The translations under genes and the position numbers were made by a program. 64,000 nucleotides of DNA from Echinococcus granulosus (taxonomy: Eukaryota > Platyhelminthes > Cestoda > Cyclophyllidea > Taeniidae). The DNA is taken from NCBI RefSeq assembly GCF_000524195.1, contig NW_020170382.1:1487107-1551106 (forward strand), read 5' to 3'. Within the stretch, counting starts at the first letter, position 1; each line of letters starts with the position of its first letter. Below are positions 1 to 13,720 of the stretch, piece by piece. Under the pieces are notes generated by a model, which was not told the origin of the DNA, made no database searches, and saw only the letters and a program-made list of their open reading frames with translations.

Positions 1-984
1 TTAACCAAAGTTGTGGAGGCTAAGAGGATCTCGTGCTACTAAGGCGATAACCAAAATAAGTCATATTTTATAAAAATTGCAAGAAACCACCAGTAGCCTA
101 CCTCGCTTTAGGCCCCAGTACTGATTTAACACAAGTGCTGTCTGCTAGATTGGCATCAGAGTGAAATCTCGGACAGGTGTGGGGACAAGCCCATGCCTCA
201 CGCAAATGTTGTGTTGACTAAGGCCAACCTCCAAATGCGCATTTAGTCATGAATTTACTTCAAAGAGGCGGTAAAGTCTGTTACCTTTAGGTGAATCAAC
301 TACCGTTTTTTTTTTTGATATTTGCGCAAAAAAACAAATTGCTTAAATGCAGGAATGAGGGAAGTCTTAACAGCTTGACACCACCATTCAACCTCCTAAT
401 GTAGCCAAGTTGGGGTAGAAACCCTTTAGAAGAAATTCTTTTCCGTGTTGGTCGATCACTTTGTCTCTAGATGGTGCTCCTGACCGGAGGCAGATTGAAT
501 GCACCGAGTCAGTCAGGTGTAAAAACCCCGTTTTAAGGTGTATTTCCTGTTTGTGGCATAGCCTTAACAAAAATGATGCGAATGAGAACTGCTTTCTCCT
601 ACATGTCCCTTTAAAGGTTTTAACAATGTACCACTTGAAATCCCAACTAACTGGGTCTAATAAGCAAAATGGAAATATTGAAAGACTGCTCCACTTATTA
701 GAAGAGATAGTAGATGATGCTATAAAAAGATTATTGGTAATGGTTTAAAAGCAAAAGGCATTCTGAAATTACTCAGTTCAAACCTATTTCATTCCCACAA
801 AGAGAATTTTCCACCTACTTGAACCTCTAGAGAATAAAAGGAAAAAAGCAGCGTCAGTTAAATTAGCTGTGGAGGAGAGAAAAAGATGGGGCTGTTGGAA
901 AATTAGATAAAAGGACGTAATGGAATCAAGCAAGCAGTTATTTTGATCTAAGCCCAAGAAAACAAAGCACTTATGGAAGTTAGC

Positions 985-1530
985 AATGCATATTCCTCCA
1001 GAGTATTATGCCTGCATTCGCATTCAGGAAAGCTTCAGGGCGCTACATTGATAGCAGCGGAAAGCGAACTCAATCCTTAAGGGAATAACTATCCTGATTT
1101 CTACTGCTGGGTGATGAACTTTCAGGTGACGGAAGAAGGGCATGTGCTGTGGATAGAAAAATCAGTAATGACCCCTAACAGAGGAGTTAATAATGATGTC
1201 TACCTTCGGCAACTATCCCAACCCTGTGGTCTGCGGGCATGATATTAACAACTGAAGCAGCACTAGCCGTTAATCATCTGAGAAAGTTCGAAGCGGAGTT
1301 GGCAACAGTACTTGTGTGGAGATGTCAATCAAGGGAATTCTCAATACCTCCTCTATACCTCTGCTAGTTGAATAGAACCCTGATGGCTAATGAAGTTAGA
1401 ATTGGACAATAGGGGAGAAACCTGATCCTCAAAAAACTATTTTAAATACCTTCCTTTACTAAATAACTCGGCTTTTAGGCCAGCGCGCCTACGGCTAGCG
1501 ATGGGCATACGTGGTGGCCAGCAGAGGGCA
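985..1530 (+). mobile_element. TRIM-like element fragment (LTR tail plus internal part)
   Basis: LTR end GGCGCTACATTGATAGCAG, then the internal motif CTTCGGCAACTATCCCAACC and downstream CAAAAAACTATTTTAAAT, as in full copies. Confidence 0.6.
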
Positions 1531-1684
1531 ATCCTAGTCTCCTTAGGAAATACATTCAAATCGTTATTCTTGGCAGTTTTTATTGCAATAGTACAAGACA
1601 ACTAAGGCATTAATGCTGCATTTATGGTAAATGATTCTTACTCCCCTGTAGGACAGCACCGCTTTTCCCCTGCTGTAGTGATTC

Positions 1685-1880
1685 GACATTTTGTTTAACT
1701 GCTTGTTTAGCTACGCGGGCATTTGAGGCTCCGCAGGGTGCGCTTCCTCTCTGCAGCCTGGTCTTCGGGCCACACCGGTAACCTCTAAACTCTTCTGTAA
1801 GTCGGTGATAAGACTCTGGCTTATTACGACTTCGTGGGAGACTCGGCACACTACCTTGCCACAAAGTCAAAGCAAGTTCT
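1685..1880 (+). mobile_element. Diverged solo-LTR-like fragment
   Basis: Resembles the family LTR: GTTTAACTGCTTGTTTAG, GCATTTGAGGCTCCGC, and TCTTCTGTAAGTCGGTGATA. Strongly decayed. A 106-codon minus ORF runs across it and is not credible. Confidence 0.4.
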
Positions 1881-2464
1881 AAATTAACCTCCGCTAACGT
1901 CCTTAGGAAAAGTGCTGATGGTTCTCCACTAATGGATGTCAAATACTATGCAGCTGAAGTCAGAGAGGACATCGTTTTGGACAACTTTTCCCATAAATTT
2001 AACTGGCACTTTGTTGAAACAAACTTACTGATTGCTCCTTGTTCAACAGTTTTAAATGCCTATAAGGGTCACCAAATAATGGAATATCATCACCATTAGT
2101 AATGAAGAATGACTCGATTATTTTAATTCAGATTACCCAGGCCTTCGATATTCACCAAAAAAAATAGTAATTTACTCTCCCGATTTTTAAGTCAGCCAAA
2201 GTATTAACTTGCGGAAAATTCTAGTAGGCCTGGCAACTTTGAGCTTCCAAAAAGTCTGGAATGCTCCTAAATGACCCAACTTTCATACAGCGATGCCTAG
2301 GCTGCGAACAGTAAGCGAGAACACTATGTACAATATTTGAACTTCTAGAAGAGTTTTGCTTATGCTGTGAAGGCTAAAATTTGAGTAAAATAAGGAGTTA
2401 GCTGTGGCGATCAAAGACTTCCCTAATAACAAAAGAAGGCGTTATTGATAGGAGCAATATGTGT

Positions 2465-3419
2465 TCTCGGAGGCATGGAGGTCATTCTGCCCAGCGAAGG
2501 CACAAAGATTTGGCCCAAAATACTCACGAAATAAAAAAGGAGTCAAACAAAAACCAAAGTATTACATAGACACCTAATCCTCTCCTTTTGAGCGCCATCC
2601 CCGGGCTTGCTCTTGGACAACCTTCCGCGTCGCCCATCGCTTTACAAGAAAAAACAAACCATTTACGCCAGTCATGGAAATTCCACGCAGCCGGAAAGAT
2701 GCTTGATGGCAACATCACTGATCCCTCTTGGTGATTACACTGGATCTGGAGTTTCCTCCTGCCTGGCAGTTGTATTGGAAGACTGGGTAATGTACTGGTC
2801 ATCACGCGTGTCCATCGATAGTTGTAAGAACACTGGCCCGAAAGCATAGTTATTAGATAAAGTACAGTGTTAAAAGTAATTTTTTGGAACTATGGTTTCG
2901 CGTCTATCCCTCCTTGCTATGTTGTTCTCATTTTAGTACTGCCCAGTCATATCAATCTGGATTCCATTCGGCTAGTAGTGATTTAGATTTGTACAGGAAC
3001 AGTAGATGGCTCCTTAACGCACAAATTTTTAGATGGTTCACCACTATTGTCACCCAAGTTGTCAATAGTATTCCCACGGAAAGCGAAAGTGGAATAGTTG
3101 GTAAGGGTAGACGTAATTTAAATCCTTCTCCTAAGGATCGCCACGGATTCTACCATCCACAGCTTATACCCTTCCTCCGCTGCATTAAGGTTTTGCATTC
3201 AGTAATAGAAATCCAAGTAGAGTCCTTTGGCCACGATACTTCCTCAAAGATGAAAGAAGGCGTAATACTTCAGTAGAATTGACAGTGCCAACGTACAGAG
3301 GGATTGGGGTGTTCCTGGCAGGACCCGGAGGCCATGCCGACCAGCGGAAGCATAAAGGGGAAGCCATAAGTGTCAGCGAAACCAAAAGAAAGATTTGACC
3401 AAGTACTCAAAGTATCATA
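2465..3419 (-). mobile_element. TRIM-like LTR element, 3' LTR truncated
   Basis: Inner half of the 3' LTR (2465-2565, with GTATTACA and the following purine-tract complement), internal region, and 5' LTR at about 3235-3419. The 130-codon plus-strand ORF at 2884 is antisense to this element and has no support. Confidence 0.65.
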
Positions 3420-6211
3420 TAAATGACTAAATTATGATAAACGACATCATGCTCTTAAATCGTTTCCATCTAACGTATGGGTATCATTCTAGTTACATCG
3501 TCAGTTAAACTGATTTGCATTTCCCTTACTATACAAATCACAAAATGAGGCTTAAAAAGAGTGGTTTTACTTGATCCGCATAAATACATGCAAGTTGTCG
3601 GTCCACGAGGCTTGTCCGGCGAAAGGGGGTTTGGCGTGGGTGAGTGAGTCACCCATGCAAGATGACAAAACCGACAACAATGGGTGCGCTGGCGGGATGA
3701 CACAAACACCTTTTACATGCATGCTTCTGCTCCCGGTGAGATGGGGCAAAAGCTCTGGATAATTATGCAGCACCAAGTACAGTGTGACGGGGCTTTTATG
3801 TAAGTCGTCTCTTCACCTGGATGAGCTCTTCGCTTTCAGCAGTTTCCGTGATCAGACTGGTGGCTTGGTGGCCTGCCCGTGCCCACCGCCGTTAACTGCG
3901 CATCCTTACCACGCCTTTGGCGATTACCTGAGAAAATAAATCAAAATTCTTTCAAAATGGATAAAAATCTTAATTTCATCAGTCTAATATTAGACTTATA
4001 CATCGAAAAAAGGGGGACCGTGCCGTGGATAGCTGAATCGGTGAGGAGTCATGGTAGACGGAGCATAGAAACGGCTTTCACCTTTGCAAATGTAGGCACT
4101 GACAACTGAAAAGAGGCTTTGCTAAAACAATTTGAAAGTTTCCGTTAAAAAGATGCCTACATTACCTACAAAAAACTGGATTTAACCCTTGTGGAGGACT
4201 AGACAGCATTCAAACGGGATTATAGCGGCAAAAAGGAGGGGATATTAAACATCAGGCTATGTTAGTTAACAAACCTCCAAGCAAATAAGACACGAAATAG
4301 CGATTGGCATTTGAAATGCAATTCAAGACTTAAGGGGATCCAAGGCACGCATAACTGACGTTAGGGCCAATTGTCTTCTCGCCTTGATAGGCGTCTATGT
4401 AGAACTTTCGGTTTTACATTGCTCACGATTTGCCATTTAACGACCACGTTGTAATGGCCAAGGGAGAAGGATAAGGAATGGAGAGGGAGAGACACTCGAA
4501 GTCTCTATCTTAATGTCATGGCTTCCAGTCAGTGCCTCTCGCCTCCCGACTAGGAGAGATTTTTGCTTGACCCACATTTTTCTTTTCCACTGCAACGCTC
4601 ACCAGTCCACACATATGAGTGATCAGACGCAACAAAGGAGCACTTCCAGTGCTTATTTCAGTAGATTTAAGTCTTGCGTGAAGCATTTTCTCTACGATAC
4701 TAGCCATCGTTAAGACACCGCGAACAGATTTTGAGAGCAAATCCCTCGGCTTTCAGCTTCAAGGTAGCAAAAATCCAGGTATCTTTGTGGATGACAGGAG
4801 TAGTTAATTCTTTCTCATCCTTCGAGCACGCAATATCTCAGCATCCCTTCAGCAAGTCCTTTTCTCGCGTGTAGAAAATTATTAATTTACAGGGAGCATG
4901 TTGGTACAAAACAGGAGATGAAGAAGCGCAAAAGGGGTGCTTTTAATAACGTTACACTTTACTAAATTTACGAGGAGTAAATTTGAATCTGTGCAGAAAT
5001 GATAAACAAAAAATTGTTCTAGTACAGGGGGTTGAGGAAAATTGCATAGTCATAATATAGGCTGATACTGCAACTGCCTAGATTTGCTCACTCAGGGCCA
5101 TCAGGATTCGTACTAGGTCCGCTATTTTTGGTCAAACAGAATCACGCATTCAAATCAGCTTCTTATGTACATAAAAGTGTACGCAAGATCACGCAGAAAT
5201 AAATTTTTTGCAAAATCTAGACACATTAACTCGCGACTGTTGTTGCACGTTGAGCGATAGCAACCCCACTGGAGGTCCTAAGACCCCTCTGAGCTCTAAC
5301 AGGCTCATAGTGATTTGCCACATTTGCTTTAATTTTTTTTATGCCAATGCCAATTTAAGTGCACGCAAAGCTGACACGCTTGGCAGGTCTGTCACAGAAA
5401 TTGCAGCTGTTGGCTGCCCAATTGCACCTAATGATCTGCGTCTAAATTGCTGTGGTTTGATATTAAAGTAAATAGCTTTGGATAGATCCTTGTTTAATTC
5501 GAGGCTTCGCGCTCTCACTGCATTCCTGTGGAAGAAAGGTGGCAGGCATTACAGTTGGAGAATGTACATTCGAGCACTACAATCTGCATGTTTAAACGGT
5601 CAAGGTGTTGAAGTGCTTTGAAAATGGACAACGGACGCTTCTCAATTGATATTTGTGTTTGGCATGGCGCCTTCATGAATGATCTCAAGAGGCAAAACAT
5701 ACTCCATTTATTGTTTTCCGTCTCCTTTGGTTCTACCACAGCTAAAGCCGCGAAAAGTGGTGTGTGCATGTGGAGTTCCCGGATATTCCGAATAGCCGTT
5801 CAACAAGCACCTCTCCTCATTGAATGCGCATACAAGTCATGCCTTTTGTAGAAGTGCTACTTTAAAATGTATCCTACGCGGCGCGCTCCAAAGTCCCACC
5901 TTCAAGCACCCCTGAAGCTATGGGCATCGAGACTGGAGCTCCATCTGGGGTCCTAAAACGATGCTTGAGGACATTTCTCACTTATAATGATCCCTTGAAA
6001 ATTCAGTAATTACCAGGTTTTTAAGTGTTTGCAATGCGAATGCACGAAACGAAGGATAGGGCTCAGGCGCGAACTATCAAACGCGATCGTAGTCCCCCCA
6101 AAGGCCTGCATTTTTACTTTTTCGTAAATCATTTCCTCCCATTAACAAATACGTTGTATAGAAATGTTTTTCAAATTTTATTCACGGTTACTTGGGCTCC
6201 AGAATTCACTC
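3420..6211. other. Gene-free stretch
   Basis: No gene seen. A GC-richer segment at 3590-3900 includes the short hairpin GGGTGAGTGAGTCACCC; an RRAI-motif fragment sits at 4013-4105. Confidence 0.5.
4013..4105 (+). repeat. RRAI-motif repeat fragment
   Basis: In-frame PWIAESVRSHGRRSIETA; matches the other copies at residue level better than at base level. Confidence 0.4.
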
Positions 6212-7070
6212 GTAGCATACTGGCTTGTTTTAATTGTTTGCTTAACTCTTCGTTTGGGTTTTGGGGGCACTTAAGTCTCCACTATCGTACTTCCGCCAGG
6301 TGACATGGCCCGGAGGCTATGCCAGTAGCCCCCAGCGCTTCTGCACACCGGCAATGCACTCTCTGTCCTGCTATTATGACCCTTTCCGTCTTCATGAAAA
6401 GCTCGGCGCGCTACGTTGACTGTAGCGGAAGGCAAACCCCATCCCAAAGGTCAACTACCCCAATTTCCATTACTAGGCACTAAGCCTTGACGTGACGGAA
6501 GAAGTGCATATTGCTACAGACGGGAGAATCTATAACGACCCTTAGCAGAAGGGCTGAAGATGGCGTCTATCTTTGGCAACTATCCCAGTCCTGTGTTCTG
6601 TGGAAATTCTATTTATAGCCAAAGCGACTCTGGCTGTGGAAAATCTGGTGTACATCTGCTGTACTTGTTTGAATAAGTCAACTGAGTGACATGCGATACC
6701 TCCACCTCTCTGCTAGCTGTGTATAACACAGATAGATGTGGCTAGGTGGCACTGAAGTGAGGATACGGTGGCAAGGAGGAATGGACACCATTCCTTATCC
6801 TCACAAAACTATTTTAAACCGCATTCTTTATTAGATTACTCAGCTTTTGGGTTGGTATCCTTACGACAAGCAAGATGGCCGGCACATTCCCCCATTTCCT
6901 AAATACAGCTCCCAAACAGGACGAAACTCTGGATTCAGTGGAATCGCCAGGAGACATCAGTGACACCGCGATCAAATGTCTCCTCATTTGCACGCCAATT
7001 CGATGACTGGCACCGATGGTCGGTTCGTGACTGTTGTTCTTACAACACTGACTACGTTGTGATGATCATC
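6212..7070 (+). mobile_element. TRIM-like LTR element lacking 3' LTR
   Basis: 5' LTR about 6212-6414, then GACGTGACGGAAGAAGTGCA, the CTTTGGCAACTATCCCAGTC tract and the rest of the internal region to about 7070; no 3' LTR recognised. Confidence 0.65.
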
Positions 7071-8682
7071 CGCGATGCATATTCTGCCTCAGCCATTTTA
7101 CATGACGGACTTGGAGCATTTTGATAGTATTTAATTGTGTCCAACCTTCTAAACAAGGGTTTTTTTTGGCTGAGTATAATTGATCATGAGAAAAAGTTTA
7201 TGGGTAAGAATATTTCTTAAATTACAAATCGTATGACATCTTAGTATCTCCTGATTTTTTTTACAAGGACCAAAATGTTTTAATGTCGCCGGAATGTAAA
7301 GTGAACTGAACATTTAAAATACTTTAAAAGCATTGGAGAATGACCGCCTTCTCTAACAGGTCCACTTAAACCCAAAATATAAGTCTCCCAGGCCAGCCAA
7401 TGAGATGGTAGTCCAGGAAAGCTCTTGCTGTAGGGAAGGAGAGGAAAAGTACACAGTTGAGATCGGCCATAAGCTGATTGGACGGGCTATGGCGACTGGG
7501 TTGAGGCAAAGTAGGTAGGTAGCCAGGCTGGCTGGTCGAATGACGGACATGCGCGTTGAGAGATTGAAGCTCACACTCATTGTTGTTTCTGGCGCAAATG
7601 AAGAAGGAGGCCACACGCTCTCCTGTGTAGCAGACTGTGTCTTGCCCCTCTCTTCTCGGCGCCGCATGTGCCTCGAGGCGCTGATGGCATAATATCATAT
7701 TTAATTAAGATGTATCTAATGTACGCTTTAACAATTACTGACTACCTACTTCATACATTGTCTTTAAGAAGTGGTCTTCTACACCGGGACGAATGTGAGT
7801 AGTTGTGAGCTGGAGGTAGTGCTATCGAAAGCGCCTTTGTCCCCGGGTTCGCATGAACTCCCAGCCATAGCTGGTTTCACTGCTCAAACCACATAATGCT
7901 AATGTATGTCAAGTTAGTTGGCACGAACAGATTCATATGTGTAGTGGAAAGCAGTTTAGTTTGAAGCGACTCTTTGCTCACTGTCACAGCGTAATGGCCT
8001 AACATCGGTCCGTCCATTGTGCCACTGAGTGCTGTGAGTTGCGATGACTACTTTCTGTTGTTGGCAGTTGTTTATTTGATACAGTGGCGGAGGGCAAACT
8101 TCATCCGCTGTATCCGCAAACAAAACTGTTTCATCAAAATACTGAGGAACATTTCACAAGAACAACTCTCCTTTCATGCCCTCCATTTAAACTGCCTAAC
8201 GGAAGCATGCTGTTCTTAAGGTGCTAAATATGGCCTATAAATAATAAAAGGAAAAAAGTTGGGTAACTGATACAATGTCTAGTTTTTTGTGCTCGACACA
8301 ATGCAGAGGGAGGCGAGGGACAAATACATTTTAATCCAGCCTTCAGTTTCTGTCACGACGTAGGGGCGCAACACTAATCCCCTCCCACCATGCTATCATG
8401 GAAAGTGAATCACGACAGATTGAATTTCAAACAATTATTAGACTCAACGGTTCAATAAGGTTAGATGAAGTGTAAAAACTGACTATCCATAAAAAGATTT
8501 AAAATTGGTGCTACCAGTTCGTTGGTAAGGGGTAGCCTTGTAAGGCCTAACCAGCCAATTGCCGTGGCCAAATGGCTACTGCGACCCACCGGTTAAAATA
8601 AATAGCAAAAGGAGAAGGCCTTCGATCAAGACGTCTCAATCTGTCAATGAAGATTAACAGGAAGGCGACCAATCCGCATAAA
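7071..8682. other. Gene-free stretch
   Basis: Nothing recognisable beyond short chance ORFs on both strands. Confidence 0.5.
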
Positions 8683-8872
8683 TGTAGCGTCCAGAGTTTT
8701 TCCCTAAATCTGAAAGAAGGCACCATACAGGGGCAGAACATACATTGCCAACATCCAGAAGGTCTGGAGGTCACAAGCTTTACTGGGGGTCATGCTGTTT
8801 AGCGGAAGCACAAAGGTGGAGCCTCAACTGCCTTCGAACCCCAACGAAGAGTTAAATAATCATAGCATCACA
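8683..8872 (-). mobile_element. Solo LTR of the TRIM-like family
   Basis: About 190 bp from TGTAGCGTCCAGAG to the AT-rich LTR start; contains GCGGAAGCACAAAGGTGGAG, the complement of the LTR core. No PBS or internal region on either side, as expected after LTR-LTR recombination. Confidence 0.6.
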
Positions 8873-8937
8873 TAATCATGGAAGAGGTTCAATTTATGGA
8901 AAAAATTTCATTGCCTCCCCACCAAACAGGCTCTATT

Positions 8938-9037
8938 NNNNNNNNNNNNNNNNNNNNNNNNNNNNNNNNNNNNNNNNNNNNNNNNNNNNNNNNNNNNNNN
9001 NNNNNNNNNNNNNNNNNNNNNNNNNNNNNNNNNNNNN
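8938..9037. other. Assembly gap (100 N)
   Basis: Exactly 100 N, a conventional unknown-size gap, in the TRIM-rich left region. Confidence 0.98.
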
Positions 9038-9154
9038 CCGGATGTTGTTAGTTAAGTTGGCTATAAGCAACTGTCTTGAATCGTAAGAGTTATTACTGTT
9101 TTGTGAAAAGAAGGTCAAATTGTATTTGACTATTACTTATTGTACTTATGGTCT

Positions 9155-10170
9155 GCTACTATGGCACCCCAAGTCTTCTCTGAAGACGAAAGAAGACATG
9201 ATACTGGAGCAGAATATAAATTTGCCGTGAAGAAGGGGTCGGAGGGCGCTACTGGCATGGTCCGAAGGCCAGCCCACACGACGGTTGTACAATAGCGAAG
9301 CCTTAAGTGCCCGCGTAATCAAAAAGAACCGTAAAACAAAAACCAAGGCATCGCATGGTCCCCTCGCCTTTTGAGCTTCGTCCCCCGCGCTCCCCTTAGT
9401 CAACCTACCTTGCTGGCCATCGCAACATAGTCTGTGCAATAGGGCAAAACACTAACTAAGAATTATGAAGATATCCGACTTCCATGTCACTGATACCTCT
9501 TGGTAATTCTACTGGATCTGCGGTTTCATCCTGTTTGGGAACCATATTGGGGAAGGGGGAATGTCCTGTCCGTCTCCTGTCCATCACAAGTTGTAGGCTT
9601 ACTCTTCAAAAAGAAGGCACATAATAAATGACGGAGTTTAAAATATTTTCGTAGGACCAAGGTCTCTTATCTGTCCCTTGTTACCAATTCGTTCTTCACA
9701 TCTATCTGGGTCCTTTTCAGATAGTGGATTGGTGAAGGAGTATCGCTTGTTCAATTTATTGACATATTCATACAGGTACCGTGGACGGCTCCGTAACGAG
9801 ACTTTTCCAGACGGTTCACTGCTAGTGTCGTTTTAATTGTAAATAGCTTTCCTGTAGAGCACGGGATTGTAGTAGTGACCAAAGGTATGTGTTAGAGGTG
9901 GTCACAGATTCTCCCATCAGCGGCAGATGCCCCTCTTCCGTCAAGTTCAGGTTTAGCATTCAGTAAAAGGAATAAGGATAGTTGTCCTTTAGGGTAGGGT
10001 TCGCTCTCGGCTGCCACCAATTTAGCTCCCCGAGTCTTTTCTGAAGAGGAAGTAAAACACAGTACTTGGACAGAATTCGTAATGCCGGCGAACAGAAGGG
10101 GGGGGGTACAAAGGCGGAGCCCTCAGTCACCCTTTGCCAAAAGCGAGAGTTAATCAACCGAAGTACCACA
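9155..10170 (-). mobile_element. TRIM-like LTR element, complete copy
   Basis: Minus-orientation copy with 3' LTR at about 9155-9356, adjacent purine tract (plus-strand CCCCTCGCCTTTTGAGC), internal region and 5' LTR ending GTACCACA at 10170. Begins about 120 bp right of an assembly gap. Confidence 0.7.
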
Positions 10171-12081
10171 AGTACACCTTTGAATAGTCTAAATTTATGT
10201 CATTGTAACATTTATCGTACTTAACTAGACCCTTAGGGCCGGGAGCAAGCTCTTTTTCCTAAAATTAAGTTATTAGCAACTACGCAGAAACGAAGCCAGG
10301 ACGATAACTCTTTCTCTCGCATCGCCTTTCCCTCGCGATATTTTGTAGTTTTTGGTGTGCAAACAACGGTCTAAACGCCATCCAAATCCGGCCAACTTCT
10401 CACGTAAACGACATTAAGGTAAATATTTACCCATTGTGGCGGATGACAGCCTCCGAGGTATAGAAAAAAATGATTTTCATAGGTATAAATTGAACAGTAA
10501 TCTTGGAGGCCCTATTTCACCGACATAACAACCCTCTACCCCTTCTGAAGACAGGAATATCTTTTTGTCCAAGTTTTTATCCAGGCCCTAAGCATGCCAA
10601 ACATCTGCTACAGCCAAGCCAAACGTTCCAATCTAAAAATTAAGAAAAATATGGCCCAAGTGCTTCAAATCGTTCCGTGAACGTAATTGAAATCGCTTCA
10701 AGTTAATGCCTCTGGAAAGCGCTGATGGCTTTTGCCCACGAGGCTAAAAGCAAACAACCGTGCGAAAATATGCTCACCCTCTGGTAAAGTGAGAGTCCCC
10801 ACCCGTCAGCCAGGCCGAACTCAGTTACCGGAAGGGGTATGCCATTAACACTTGCCTGTCAATCACCGATCCTGTCTGTCACTGGCGCTTATCAGCCGAG
10901 AATCAGCGTTGCATTTAGCCTGTCCACAATTTTTTCCCTTCCTAAAAGCAGTGCTAACGAGGGATGAACAACTTTCTCCACCAAATAATCATCACAACAA
11001 CGGATTTAATGGGATTATTTTATGCTGACCTAAAACTTATTTGTCTTTCTCTCTCTCTCTCTGAACTTTCCTTCATCTTGTGTGTGCACATGCTTGCCCG
11101 CAAAGTGACTTTTACATCAGAAATTTAATACCTGCAAAAAGTTTCTTAAAATATTTTCCTATCGAAATAATCCCTCACTACAATTAATCATCTTCGCCGG
11201 GAGGCAGGCTTGCGAAAAACCGCATTCGCACAACATTTCTAACCCTGAGAGCTGTGAAAAAAGTCTAGCCTCAGACACCGTCTCTGTCTCAGTTACATTT
11301 CCCACTCATCTGTGTATTCCGTCTAGCATATCGCCTAATCCTGATGCCTGGAGGCGCAGCACGAAGGATGCTGATGAGAATGAGGCAGTATTCCCCTCCC
11401 TTCACAAGGCTTTCCCTTCCCAGTTGATATGAGTGCCAACTAATCGTTTAATCGTCCCCAGCACTTTAGAACAACTGAAAGTTGTTTTTGCTCTTGTCCC
11501 AAACTAAAGACGAAAATGAAGGTCCTCCTCAGTGTAACTTGAATTAATCTCGTTGTTCAAACTACTTCTGGGAGGTATGTTCTGTCCTCTCAAATAGTAT
11601 ACATAAAAGTTAATTAAAAGCCCCTGTAGCTTTAAAAGCTGAGTTAATCACGGCTTCTAACCCACATTTTACTGACACAATGAAGAGCAGCTTACCAACA
11701 GACTGACGCACGCCTGTCTGTGCTTCATGGTGCGTGTAAACAACTGCGAGATTTATGCAAGCACCTCAAGGCACAGGAAGTCATCGCAGTGAGGCATACC
11801 GAAAAACAGCACGGGGTTTTTTTGTTGCCCGACAGTTATTCGGGCTGTTGTGGTTACCGATCCAGGGGTGCGGGTGAAATGAAGCATCACGGCAACGCCA
11901 TTGCGTATCATCCCCATGGCGCAGACACATTACCATGCACGGCGTGATTTCCAAGGTCCCAGCAAAACTCAAACAACAAGTATCCAAGCTCAACAAAACA
12001 AAAGAAAGTGTACCTAGTTTTAACTTCGTAATAACCAAGGGTGAATCTTAGTACTTTTCAAGTTGCAATATCTGTTTACAT
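10171..12081. other. Gene-free stretch
   Basis: Unique-looking intergenic sequence with one CT microsatellite. Confidence 0.5.
11046..11062 (+). repeat. CT dinucleotide microsatellite
   Basis: Uninterrupted CT run within an otherwise featureless 10.2-12.1 kb stretch. Confidence 0.7.
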
Positions 12082-13146
12082 TGTAGTAATTTGGTTGCTT
12101 CTTTTACCCTTCATTTTGGTTTCGTGAGCACTTAGGGCCCCGCCACTCGTACTTCCACTAGGCAGCATGACCTCCGGGCCCTGACATTAGCCCCAAGCCC
12201 TTTTGTACGTCGACCACACAAAGTCTGCCTTAGCATTATGTCCTCTTTCGACTTCAGGAAGGCCTTAAGACGCTACATTGGTGGCAGCAGGAAGCGAACC
12301 CCAACCCAAGCTACAAATACCTCGGTTCCATGTCTGATTACCAAACATTAACGTGACGGAAGGAATACATATGCTGCGAATGAGACAACCCGTGATGACC
12401 CCCAACAGAAGGTCTGGAACTGGCGTCTACCTTCGGCAGCTACTCTAGTCTCATGTTCTGTAGGAATGCTATTAACCATCTGGAAAGTTCGTTACGGAGC
12501 TTTCTGCGGCATCTATATGAAGTGAACACTCGACACCTCCACCTCCCTACCAGCCGGCTAGAACGCACACAGATTCGGCTGGACAGCACTGAAGCGAAAA
12601 CAGCACGCAAAAGAGGAGCAGACGCAAAATCGTAGCCCCACAAAACTATTTAAAACCCCCTCCCTTATTGAATGGCTCAGCTTTGAGGTCATTGTTCCTA
12701 CAACTAACGATGGACATACGAGGTGGCCAACACATTCTCCCTTTCCCAATACAGTTGCCAAGCAGGACCCAACTCTAGATCCGGTAAAATCGCCAAAGTG
12801 GGATCGGTGACATTGAGGTTAAGTGTCTTTCTAATTGCATGGAAATTCGATGACTGGTGCAGATGGTCGGTTCGTGGTTGTTGTTCTTACAGCATCCACC
12901 ACGTTGTGGTGGTTGTTGCGAGAGGTTGACCAAGGAAGGTGAAGAGGACAACGCTCAAAAGGTTTTTTGTCCAACTCTTTGTTTTCGTTACACAGGCACT
13001 TAAGACTCCGCCTTTGTAGTTTCACCGGGCGCCATAGCCTTTGGACCATGTGTCAGTCGCCCCCAGCCCTTCTATATATCGATGATAAATATTCTGTCCT
13101 AGTGCTATGTCTCATTTCGTTTTCAGAGAAGGCTCGGGGCGATACA
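12082..13146 (+). mobile_element. TRIM-like LTR element, complete copy
   Basis: 5' LTR 12082-12277 (196 bp, TGTAGTAATTTGG...CTACA), PBS-like TTGGTGGCAGCAGG immediately after, internal tract with CTTCGGCAGCTACTC, and a diverged 3' LTR at about 12959-13146. Confidence 0.75.
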
Positions 13147-13720
13147 ATACTTCCCCGCGGGCACAACAAACACGATGCCCCGTGGAGTTACGTTCACCTA
13201 CAAGGCAGTTTATTTTTATTATGACTGTGATAAGTACAGACTTCCCTTTGCCTTCAACACTAGTATTTCCATGTCCGAAAGATGTATGACGCGTGCACTC
13301 CAACTCAGGCGGTAATCGTTTACACTTCACCGAAAGAATTTTGAACTTGAAATGCGCTCAGCTCAGTAAAACAATAACAATCGTTATTTCAATTTGTCTA
13401 ATCCACTTACAACCGATTTTTAGGTGTAATTTACAATCACTAATCTTGATTATTTTCGTCGGTGCATCAAACCACCTCCTAAGAAAGCATTCACCAACTT
13501 TCCAGAATTTTTGAACCAAACTCGACAATAGCCAGTATCTTTCCCTATCATACCTTAAAACTCCCAATTCGTAAAAACTGACACCTCAGATGTTATATTT
13601 GAAGCCAATGTTGACTGAGGGAGCATGGAGAAGAATGGACCATAATCGTTCAAAGGGGCAATCTGCCATCACGGTCCAGGCGTCTTATCGTTCCACTGTC
13701 ACACCAACACTTGCACTAAA

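Noticed and set aside
2884..3276. 130-codon plus-strand ORF
   Set aside because: Lies antisense across a decayed TRIM-like element.
3640..3660. Short hairpin GGGTGA..TCACCC
   Set aside because: Stem of only six base pairs with no associated gene or terminator role in a eukaryotic context.
7760..7880. Possible tRNA-like sequence with GGGTTCGCATGAACTCCC
   Set aside because: T-arm-like block only; no acceptor stem, anticodon arm or A box could be folded around it.
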